Shown in pieces: positions 31,501 through 43,500 of a stretch of DNA of 64,000 bases; the stretch's first letter is position 1, and the number at the start of each line of letters is the position of its first letter. The notes under the pieces were generated by a model. That model was not told the origin of the DNA and did not search any database. It worked only from the letters and a program-made list of their open reading frames with translations. The stretch is from Haliclystus octoradiatus (Eukaryota > Cnidaria > Staurozoa > Stauromedusae > Haliclystidae), in the NCBI GenBank assembly GCA_916610825.1, contig OU744448.1, forward strand, positions 27,550,107-27,614,106, read 5' to 3'. Both the position numbers and the translations under genes were made by a program.

Positions 31501-34500
31501 TTATCAACCCTATAATAATATTCACAGAGTTATCTATCAGTATTTCTGACGTGAGTTCTTTACTAATTAAAACTATTTTATTAATATGAATATTGATTTT
31601 CAGTCATGCAAGAGAGGCTACACCAGCATCTAAACGAAGGAATGGAAGCAACACTAAAGTGAAATGTTGTAAGAAAATAAAGACTGATTTATCCAAGGAA
31701 ATTAACCAAGGTAATGTTAAGTGGTATTGTAATGCACCATCAAGGTTCAGTTTGAATCAGATAGATGATGCACGGCTATGGCTAAAAGGCGTATCTTGGG
31801 CGAAAATAATGCTGGCGTATTTAAATTTTGAGCATTATTTACACCTAAAATATGCCCAGAGTGTTGCATTTTAAGCGGTTAAAATGCCAAAATACGCCTT
31901 GGCTAGGCGTACTTAAATGCAAATATGCCTTCGACACCTCTCAAATACGCCTTTGAACTATACAGGTGAAACTGAAGGCGGATAAAACGTCATCCTTGGT
32001 AAGCCTATAATAACCTTAATTATTCGTAAATTATTTCAACAAAGACAGGGGTTTAGACATTTAAATGTTGTTGATTTAATTCAGGTGATATTAAACTTAG
32101 ATGCACTAAGGAATCTCAGGTGATTGACAGGTTGCCTGTCAATCATGGTAATGGCCTGGGAATACGTATCAGACAGGTCACATGATGAAATCCTCAATTG
32201 GGCATGCCTAAGATCCAGAGACCTCATTCTTGCACGTGCTGTCTATTTCACCTACATTGATTTGTTTATCTCATTATTTATTACTAACGACATTCTCATC
32301 ATAATCATATCTCGTGCATTTATGTCATATCATCATACTGCTCTGACCTCAGCGTCAAGCATATCTCGTGCAATCATTTGCATGCCATCATATGGCTCGA
32401 TCTCAGCATCAGTCAAAACATCTCTCTGGTCAGTCACGTCTGCACCAATTCATCATTATTTTCAAGATCTTTATCTCAGAATCTCTCGCATATTCACATG
32501 CGTCATACTATCACAGTTGTTGCTATTCCTGACATCTTGATGTCGGTGACCGCTTGCTTGTAAGCTTACAATAGTTCATACAACCTGTTCAACTATATCA
32601 CTAATATCAATCTCAATCATGAATCAAAGAAGGTGGGGATTTCTTTCCCATCCTCCTCCCATCATCCAAGTAAAAGTAATGAGATGAGTATATTATATTC
32701 CACTGTATTATCAGTGTGATTGGTGTTGATGGTAGGACAGGCCTCTCTTTCAGCCAGCTTGTATCGACAATGGCTGCATCCCACCATCCAAGCACTTATG
32801 CCAAATTCTAGAATCTTAAGCAGTTAAGTTTAATTGGTCTCGTTTAGACTCAGTTGTATGGCAACAGTATAGCAACAGCATCGCAACTAACTAAAAATAT
32901 GCCAATGATGGTCAAGTCGTCAGGAAATGATTCAATGAACAACAGTACAAATGAGCAGCGATTGCAGTACAGCAAATAGTATTATATTCTTGATTATCAT
33001 TTATTTCATCAATTTAAGCAATTATATTCAAGGATGATATACACTTTTAGCGAACAATTTCCTTCTATAAATTTGTTTATAATTTTTGGATAAAACTTAT
33101 GATATCATATTGCATTATGACGTTAACAAATAACTTGTCTCATGCCGTTGAGAACAATAGTTTGTTTGTGTAAAACGCACTAATCAGAAAATTTGATTTA
33201 TTTCCACCTGTTTAGTGCGCTTCAAGTTTTCAAACATCTCGAAGCTCGAAATACGCCGTTTAGCCATAGCCTAACCTAAAATATGAGTATAAACAATGAT
33301 GATTATTTGACTAATGGAAGTATATCCCGAGTTAATAAATGTTAAATGCACAACTTTTCAGAAGTACCTTGAAGAAGTAAAATTGGCCGAGTTCATGAAC
33401 TGTTCATACATTATACACTTTCATGATTCTCATGATTTGTTCATTGTACTAACATCAAGTTCAGGAATTGTTCATATGTTACATACTTTCATGAACTGTT
33501 CATTGTATCAACATATAATGAAGATGTAATATTATGATATTACTGTGTGAGCAGGATTGAGATAGATGACACGGCAAATTGAGTTAGAGATGTTATTTGT
33601 GAGAGCACCAAGCAAGGAATGAGTTGATAAGTGTCAAGAGACGCTGTTTACATGATTCAAAAATAGTTCAGGAGTTCATGAACAGTTCATGAACGTTAAA
33701 TGGCCCCAAATTTTCATGAACTGTTCATGAACTGTCTGTGAGGGTTCATGAACTGTTCAGGAAAATTGGAGCCATTTAACGTTCATGAACTGTTCATGAA
33801 CTCCTGAATTGTTTTTCGCAGGGGTTACAATGAATGGATGATCACAACACGATTACAATACTACTGCATTCATTAACACCATATAAACCTTTCATCAACA
33901 CTTCATTAAAGTGTTCATGAAGTGTTTTCACAGCGGTAGTGAAAACACTTCTAGCCAGATCTAGATGTCACACAATCCATTAAATATTTGAACAGTCCTA
34001 TTTTTATGAACAGCTTATATGAATATAATTCATGATAGTTCATTAATTTTAACGAGCTATATTTTCAGGAAAATTTCATGAATTATTTTGTTTTGAAGAA
34101 CTGTTACGTTTATTCACAGTTCGTTTATTCACATTATTTACAAAAAGTTTAATGCTGCTCAAATTGCCCATTTAATGAACATTTCATGAAAAATTAATGA
34201 AAAGTTTATATAAACCTATTCATAGACCCTCAATTCAAGGTCCATAATCATGTTGTTTTTTCCACATTATTGTATTCTCTCACCATGAGGCTCCATCCAC
34301 CTATAGAATACAAACAACAGGAAATACGGACACCACACATGCCCCCTTTTTGAAAATAGATATTAACTTTAAAGGTTTATTCTGTCTATCATATACACTA
34401 ATTGCTTCCCCTTTGAACAGCGCATGGATGTTAAATGGCCTAATTTTCGTTAGCTGTTCATGAACTGTTCACAAGCGTTTCATGAAAAGCTTCACGAAGG

Positions 34501-37500
34501 TTAGTTTATTGCATGGGGTTGTCGTTATGATTGTGCAAGTGCTGTGAAGATACAAAACATGAAGTTGTGTTAACTAGCAGGCATAATACCTCATAGTATG
34601 TGTGATAGTACATTGGAATGTTTATTATTTCAATTTAGAAAATGTTGCTCCGTCAGGAAGATGGGGACATGCTCTTTGTAAAATTGACAAATCTAAAGCT
34701 GTTCTTATTGGTGGTCAAGGAACGAAACAGCAGATGGTTAAAGATTCTCTTTATATTTATGACTCAGGTTTGTTTATACAATTTAATACACATCATGCAT
34801 CATTGTGTAAATTTTCTCAGACTGTAGAATCATAGATTGCTTAAATTTTGCTTCAGATTGCACAACAGAATATGTTCCGTGTGTAATATAGATCATCATG
34901 ATGAGTGGTCATATACCTGTGGAACCATTCATTAACAGTTCATAAAAATTTGGGGCCATTTAAAGTTTGTGAACTGTTTCATGCAGAGGAAGCCTATAGT
35001 TCAAATTTAAGTTGAAGTTTTTTAAATGCATGAAATTCAGAGCAATATTACACTGTCAAAACAGTTTGTGGACAAATATGAATATCTGTGAAATAGTCAT
35101 GGATAATAGAATAGAAAAAGAGCTGGACAAACATTTACATTCAAAATTCTTTCTTTCTGCATTCACAAGGATGATAGTTAATGGGCAAACATATTTCTAA
35201 GAATTTATATTTCTAGTAAGTTAATGACTTGTGTTTGCATATGCTGTATCATTTTAGAAAAGGGTTCATGCGCAGGTTGTTGTGCTTCATTGCAATTTAC
35301 CTGTACTTAGGTATAGGACTCAATGAAATGGGGACCACTGGAACCACCGGTCGCTCGCAGGCACATTTTGAGCACAATAGAATTGCTGCAGGGACAAATT
35401 TCAAAACTGCACAAATTTCTGCATTTTGGATGATTATTGATGATGTTTCTGAATTAGTAAATGTTATAAATTCTAAACATAATTCAATCGATATTATTCT
35501 CACTATAGTAATGTCCTCCATAGGGAGGATTAGTTCAGAAGGCAGAGCAACCGATATACAAGTCGGATCATATCTGATCGACTGCGATTCGAATCCCCCG
35601 AAGGTCAACTCAGCCTTGACTTTATCTGAAACATCAAATGAGTACCATCTGAAGTTGGCGGATGGAATGATCCAGAGGGAATTGCATTGTGAGTAGCTGC
35701 GGGGCATCGTTGCGCATTGACAATCGAGACCTATCTGGCATGAAATCTGTTGAAATTGATCTGCAGTGTCGCGACTGAGATAAACAAAGAGCGTTTAAAA
35801 TCATTGTTCTCAGAAGTCACTCATATATAAATAGAGGAGTGGTACGGGTGCCTTCGGTATTGCGACACGATTTACATTACTACTTAATGTCCTTTCATAA
35901 GTCAGTAACCTGAACAACTTCCAGGCACTTTGAAAAGGGAACATTTGGTCGCACGTACAAATACATTTCGTAGACCCCTGCTTTGGTATGATACCCTCAG
36001 TTGGGTCTCCTAACAGATGAAGTGTTGAGCCTATGATTACTTTCAACACTTCCCAGATGTCTCCCAAATTCCCACATGTAGTAAATATGAATACAGACAC
36101 AGAACGTGTGCTGAACTCTTTTATAAAATGAAAAATAATCAGAACCAGAGGTCCTTTGGATTTTAAATAAATTATTTCAACTCAAATCCAATGCAAAACT
36201 TCCACGATTGGCTATTACGTCGAAAAGTTTTATGTCGAAAAGTTTAACGTCGAAAATTTAACGTCGAAAAAAATAAACCGCAAAAATGGATGTTTAATGT
36301 CGAAAAGCGGTTTTATTGCCATTTTATTTTTCTGCGTTTTTTTAATTGTGCTGTTAAAGTGGGAATAATCCCCCAGACTATCTTTACATATGTAGTAGAA
36401 CTCGACGTGAAAAAAACAATGGCGTAATTTTTTTTTCGATCTGGAAATTATTTCTTGGTGAAAAATGCCTTCAAAGTGGTGTTTTGACCAAATGTCGCTT
36501 AGGAAAAAAAAGGGATTGGATCTAGCTTTATGACGACAAAGTCACAAGTCGTGCGGTTTTTCTAATAGACTTTAGATCGAATTAATCACGCGATGTTGCG
36601 TTTGAGATGGCGTAGCTCTGTAACGGCAATCTATTTTTCTCTCTCACAAAACTGAGGTAAGGAAGAACATATAAACTCAAGAGTAGCAAAATTCCAGATG
36701 ATTTAATGATTTTGAAGTTTACGAATTTGAAGAAAATAAAAATCAGAAAATGTTTCATTCGTAGCACGTGTTATACAGATTATATTTTAACATATCATTC
36801 TCACACATATTTAACACATATCAAAATATTCTCTGGTGACCCACAATAGCTAGATAATTAGAATTTATTGTTGTAAGCACGAGTCTGAACTGATAATGGA
36901 GTATTCTTTTGAGGGTAAAAATCATAACGTATGGCGGGAAACGCTATAAGAACACCATAACCATTAATTTTATAGTCCTCTTTTCACAGAAACGAAATCT
37001 GCTCATCTAATTTATCGTCTCTGTAGAAAGGTATTTTGTGCAAAGTATAGCTTCTGCACTGTACATTACCACATCCTATAAACTACAGATTGTGATATGA
37101 ATGATGCTAACATGTTCTACTTTCTAGCCAAAGGAATGAATACTAGACTGGTAATACAATTTGGTGGCGTATGTATAATCAGGAACGAGACTTCACATTG
37201 CAAAACCCTAATTTTGTTAATCAGATAACATTGGTAGAGAGGATAAAAATTTATGCAATGAAGATATACCGCAAAACCGAAAAATGATAGAATATGCATA
37301 ACCGTAGTTCTGGTATACGGCTGTAAACTTGAATAAGAACGTCCAAGCCCTCATATCATTGTTGTACTATTTTCCAATATTTTATAGAATTTTAGAGTGT
37401 AATGTACTGAAGAATTTTCAATCGTTTTATAATAATTGAATGCTTAGTGAATGAATGATGAACACTTTGTTAGACTATTGAGTATAATATATCTATCTAC

Positions 37501-40500
37501 AGTCGTATAAACTATACGATTACATGGTTAAAGAATTACTAGGCAAACATCAATTTCAACTTAAACTTTGAAATGATAATTGAAAAATGTCTACTTAATA
37601 ATTTAGTAATACTTAAAGAAATCCGAAAAAGTACAATTAATACTTTGCAGTACCAACTATTTCGAAAGAAAAGTCGTCTGTGCATGCCTGTGCAAATCGA
37701 GTCAGTTTACATTCACATTTAGATCAAGAAAAGGATATCTTGTAGAAATATTTAATCAAGAACAAATTTCAGATAGAGTTAAAAATAGTTATAACTTATT
37801 TATATAGCGTAGGATAAAGCTATTTCGAAGGGCACTTGTCTAATTAAAGTGGGAATAAACCCCCAGACTATCTTTACATATGTAGTAGAACCCGACGTGA
37901 AAAAAACAATGGCATAATTTTTTTTTCGATCTGGAAATTATTTCTTGGTGAAAAGCGCCTTCAAAGTGGTGTTTTGACCCAAATGTCGCTGAGAAAAAAA
38001 AGGGATTGGATCTAGCTTTATGACGACAAAGTCACAAGTCGTGCGGTTTGTCTAACAGACTCAAGAGTGGGCTGATCACGCGACGTAATCTTTGAGGTGA
38101 CCTAGCTCCGAGAAGTCACGCAAAAAAAATTTCTGACAAGCCTGAGCCATGAACAAACATATAAACTGGCGAATTACGTAAAAAAGATGCAATTTGTGAT
38201 TTCAGGAGCAGAATAAAATCTATTGAAACGCTCGGTCGAAATAATTTCTTGTAGCGTCATTAAGCGCGATGAATCTGATATAGATTGCGGATTAATACAA
38301 ATGTCAGGCGGTGCGACTGTTCCTTTGTGACTAGTCTAGTGACACATATTAGTTACGTATTCTGTGTGACCGCAGTACTTCTCAAATCTTAATTAGTAGA
38401 CACGTACCCTTCAAAATAGCTTGATCTTACGCTATATAAATTTTAACTATTTTTAACTCTATGATCTGCAAGTCGTTCTTGAGTAAACATTTCTACAAGA
38501 TATCCTTTTCATGATCTAAATGTGAATGTAAACTGATTTGATTTGCACGGGCATGCACAGACGACTTTTCCTGGAGTATGGTACTGCAAAGTATTAATTG
38601 TACTGGAGTTGGTACTGCAAAGTATTAATTGTACTTTTTCGGATTTATTTAACTATCGGTATTACTAAATTATTAAATAGACATTTTTCAACTATCATTT
38701 CAACGTTTAAGTTTGAAATTGATGTTCGTCTAGTAAAACTTAAAACATGTAATCGTATAGTTTATACGACTGTATATATAGATATATTATACTCAATAGT
38801 CTAACAAAGTGTTCATCATTAATTCACCAAGCATTCAATATTTAAAAAACCATTGAGAATTCTTCAGTACATTACACTATAAAATTCTATAAAATATCGG
38901 AAAATAGTACAAACATGATAGAGGGCTCGGGCGTTCTTATTCAAGTTTACAGCCGTATACTAGAGCCACTAGAACTACAGTAATGCAGATTCTATCATTT
39001 GTCGGTTTTGCGGTATATCTTCATTGCATAAATTTTTATCCTCTCTACCAAAGTTATATGATTAACAAAATTAGGGTTTTGCAATGTGAAGTCTCGTTCC
39101 TTATTTTACATACGCCACAAAATTATTTTACCAATCTAGTATTCATTCCTTCGGCTATAAAGTAGAACATGTTAGCATCATGTCGTCACAATCTGTAATT
39201 TATAGGATTAGTAATACAGTGCAGAAGTTACTTTGCACAAAATACCTTTCTACAGAGACGCGAAATCAGATGGACGGATTTCGCTTCTGTGAAAAGAGGA
39301 CTATAAAACCGACGGCTATGGTGTTCTTAATAGCGTTTCCCACCATACATTATGATTTTTACCCTCAAAAGAACACTCCATTTTCAGTGCAGACATATGC
39401 TTACAACAATAAATTCTACTTAGCTAGCTTTTGTGGTCACCAGAGAATCTTTTGATATGTGTTAAATATGTGTGAGAATGATATGTCAAAATATAATCTG
39501 TATAGCGCGCGCTACGAATGAAATATTTTCTGATTTTTATTTTCTTCAAATTCGTGAACTTTAAAATCATTAAATCCTCTGGAATTTTGCTACTCTTGAG
39601 TTTATATGTTCTTCCTTACCTCAGTTTTGTGGGAGAGAAAAATAGATTGTCGTTACAGAGCTACGCCATCTCAAACGTAACATCGCGTGATTAATCCGAT
39701 CTAAAGTCTATTAGAAAAACCACACGACTTGTGACTTTGTCGTCATAAAGCTAGATCCAATCCCTTTTTTTCCCTCAGCGACATTTGGGCCAAAACACCA
39801 CTTTGAAGGCATTTTTCACCAAGAAATAATTTCCAGATCGAAAAAAAAATTACGCCATTGTTTTTTTCACGTCGGGTTCTACTATATATGTAAAGATAGT
39901 CTGGGGGTTTATTCCCACTTTAAGATTTGAAGAAGTACTGCGGTCACACAGAATACGTAACTAATATGTATCACTAGACTAGTCACAAAGGAACACTCGC
40001 ACCGCCTGACATTTGTGTTTATCCGCAATCTATATCAGATTCTTTGTAAAGGTTTACTTGACATGAATTTCATGATGGTATATGCGATAAAAAACACACA
40101 ATAATTGGCGCAACAGTTTCGATTTAATCTAAAATCATCTTCAGGCAATGAAAAAAGATAGAGTTAAAAAGTTACATGAATATTTATATAAAAATCTAAT
40201 TAATTTGTCTATTGAATTTATCGGAACGGTATTATACTTTTTAACAATGGCTAACAATAATTACAGGAGAGATATTTTAGCACAAGAACTAATTACGAAT
40301 ATACGATACAAACACGGTGAAATAACAGTTACAATCAAAAATAGTTTAACAGCGGCAAAATGCTCTTTGGTATTATTCTTCCATTTTCTGTATTTCTTCC
40401 GGTCGTTGTTTAATATATTGCCGACCTGAGTGGTCGACATGACAGCATCGCGCATGTCACACAAGATAACAACAGTTAGATTTAGCGTAACTATGAATAT

Positions 40501-43500
40501 GGAATAGTAATAGTTTAGAACAAATTGACAAACAGAAAAACTAAGTACGGATATACTTTAAGACAGATACAATGAAATAATTATTACAACCAAAAACAAA
40601 TAATCCAAAATCCTTTCATCAATGGCAAAATGTTCTATCAGATTGATTACCAACTTTCTGTATTTCCTCTGGTCGTTGTTGAAAAAATTGCCGACTTGAT
40701 TGGCCGACATGACAGCATCGCGCATGTCACACAAGACAATAGACAAATTAATTAGATTTTTATATAAATATTCATGAAACTTTTTAAATCTCTCTTTTTA
40801 CATTGCCTGAAGATGATTTTAGATTAAATCGAAACTGTTGCGCCAATTATTGTGTTTTTTATCGCATATACCATCATATATATCAGATTCATCGCGCTTA
40901 ATGACGCTACGAGAAATTATTTCGACTGAGCGTTGCAATAGATTTTATTCTGCTCCTGTAATCACAAATTGCATCTTTTTACGTAATTCGGGAGTGTATA
41001 TGTTTGTTCATGGCTCAGCCTTGTCAGAAATGTTTGTTGTGTGACCTCTTGGAGCTAGGTCACCTCAAAGATAGCGTCGCGTAATCAGCCCACTCTAAAG
41101 TCTGTTAGACAAACCGCACGACTTGTGACTTTGTCGTCATAAAGCTAGATCCAATCCCTTTTTTTCTCAGCGACATTTGGGCAAAACACCACTTTGAAGG
41201 CGTTTTTCACCAAGAAATAATTTCCAGATCGAAAAAAAAATTACGCCATTGTTTTTTTCACGTCGGGTTCTACTACATATGTAAAGATAGTCTGGGGGTT
41301 TATTCCCACTTTAAAGATAGTGCCGTATAACAGATAATAAATGTGTTAGTAATTATTTCCATTCAAAATACCACGGTTTTTAAATATGAAGAATATTGCC
41401 AGCGTGCACCTATCGCAGGGGCGTGCACTAAAAACTTTTTAAATATGAAGAATACTACCAGTCTAGTATTAAATTAAATATGAAGAATACTACCAGCGTG
41501 TTCCTGTAGCAGGGCGTGCACTTTAAACTTTTAATAAAATATGAAGTGTATTACCGGCGTGCACCTATCGCAGGGGCGTGCACTTAAATACTTTTCATTT
41601 CAAAGAGCTTTTTCATCAAGTTATTCATTTTCGACATTAAACTTATCGGGACACAACGCCAACGCGATACAACGCAACAGTAACGCATGAATTGATTCAT
41701 TACAAACTCCTGCTAAATAGCTATAATTAAAACTACAGACGAAGATGTATATATATGTTATCTTTGTTTGGTATCCAATACTATTCATTTTAAAGGGGTT
41801 TTTCATCGAGTTATTCATTTTCGACATTAAACTTATCGGGACACGACTCAGTACCTGTACCTATATAGGTGAAAGTTTTATTCTTCGAATGATATATCGT
41901 TTTCTATTACATCCTAGAAATTATTTGACATACAACTAATCGATATCGAACGATTATTTAATATAGAACTATTTCATAAATATTTAACAACCTCATGTAA
42001 GTTCTTTATTTTATAATCAATTTATATGAAATCAACAAGAGGCTGACAAGGTAAATATGACAACGAAGAGAATAAATATATAAAGTAATTTTATTGTATT
42101 TAATTGTAATTAGAGGATATATCATATTGTATATACAGGATATACATGTTAACTTAATATAAATTGTTGTTAATAGAAAATGAAAAGTATTGGACACTGT
42201 AGAAAGGTAACATATAGATACACCTTCTTATGTAGTTTTAACTATCAATTATATTTAGTTAAGTAGAGTTTGTAATGAATCAAATGCATGTGTTATTGTT
42301 AGTGATGAGAATCGCGCTCTGCCCCGATAGGTTTAATGTCGAAAATGAATAACTTGATTAAAAAACCGTTTAAAATGAAAAGTATTGGACACTGTAAAAA
42401 GATACCATATAGATACACCTTCTTATGTAGTTTTAACTATCAATTATATTTAGTTAAGTAGAGTTTGTAATGAATCAAATGCATGTGTTATTGTTAGTGA
42501 TGAGAATCGCGCTCTGCCCCGATAGGTTTAATGTCGAAAATGAATAACTTGATTAAAAAACCGTTTAAAATGAAAAGTATTGGACACTGTAAAAAGATAC
42601 CATATAGATACACCTTTTTATGTAGTTTTAACTATCAATTATAGTTATTTAAGTATAGTTTGTAATGAATCAAATTCGTGTGTTATTGTTAGTGATGAGA
42701 ATCGCGTTCTGCCCCGATAGGTTTAATGTCGAAAATGAATAACTTGATTAAAAAACCCTTTAAAATGAAAAGTATTGGACACTGTAAAAAGATACCATAT
42801 AGATACACCTTCTTATGTAGTTTTAACTATCAATTATAGTTATTTAAGTAGAGTTTGTAATGAATCAAATTCATGTGTTATTGTTAGTGATGAAAATCGC
42901 GTTATGTGAAAATCGCGTTGTGTCCCGATAGGTTTAATGTCGAAAATGAATAACTTGATTAAAAAACCCTTTAAAATGAAAAGTATTGGACACTGTAGAA
43001 AGGTAACATATAGATACACCTTATTATGTAGTTTTAACTATCAATTATAGTTATTTAACTATAGTTTGTAATGAATCAAATTCATGTGTTATTGTTAGTG
43101 ATGAGAATCGCGTTTTGCCCCGATAGGTTTAATGTCGAAAATGAATAACTTGATTAAAAAACCCTTTAAAATGAAAAGTATTGGACACTGTAGAAAGGTA
43201 ACATATAGATACACCTTCTTATTTAGTTTTAACTATCAATTATAGTTATTTAAGTATAGTTTGTAATGAATCAAATTCATGTGCTATTGTTAGTGATGAG
43301 AATCGCGTTCTGCCCCGATAGGTTTAATGTCGAAAATGAATAACTTGATTAAAAAACCCTTTAAAATGAAAAGTATTGGACACTGTAAAAAGATACCATA
43401 TAGATACACCTTATTATGTAGTTTTAACTATCAATTATAGTTATTTAAGTAGAGTTTGTAATGAATCAAATTCATGTGTTATTGTTAGTGATGAGAATCG

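Noticed and set aside
32124-32540. 138-codon open frame (+)
   Set aside because: Lies inside the GGCTATGGC element in a kelch intron, has biased Ile/Ser/Tyr composition from AT-rich repeats, shows no family motif and is not needed for splicing.
35229-35707. Overlapping 155- and 136-codon frames on both strands
   Set aside because: They run across R1 and SINE-A, which are non-coding repeats present elsewhere in the window.
38983-39455. Two adjacent open frames (+)
   Set aside because: They lie in arm A' and have mirror-image partners in arm A; a by-product of the palindrome.
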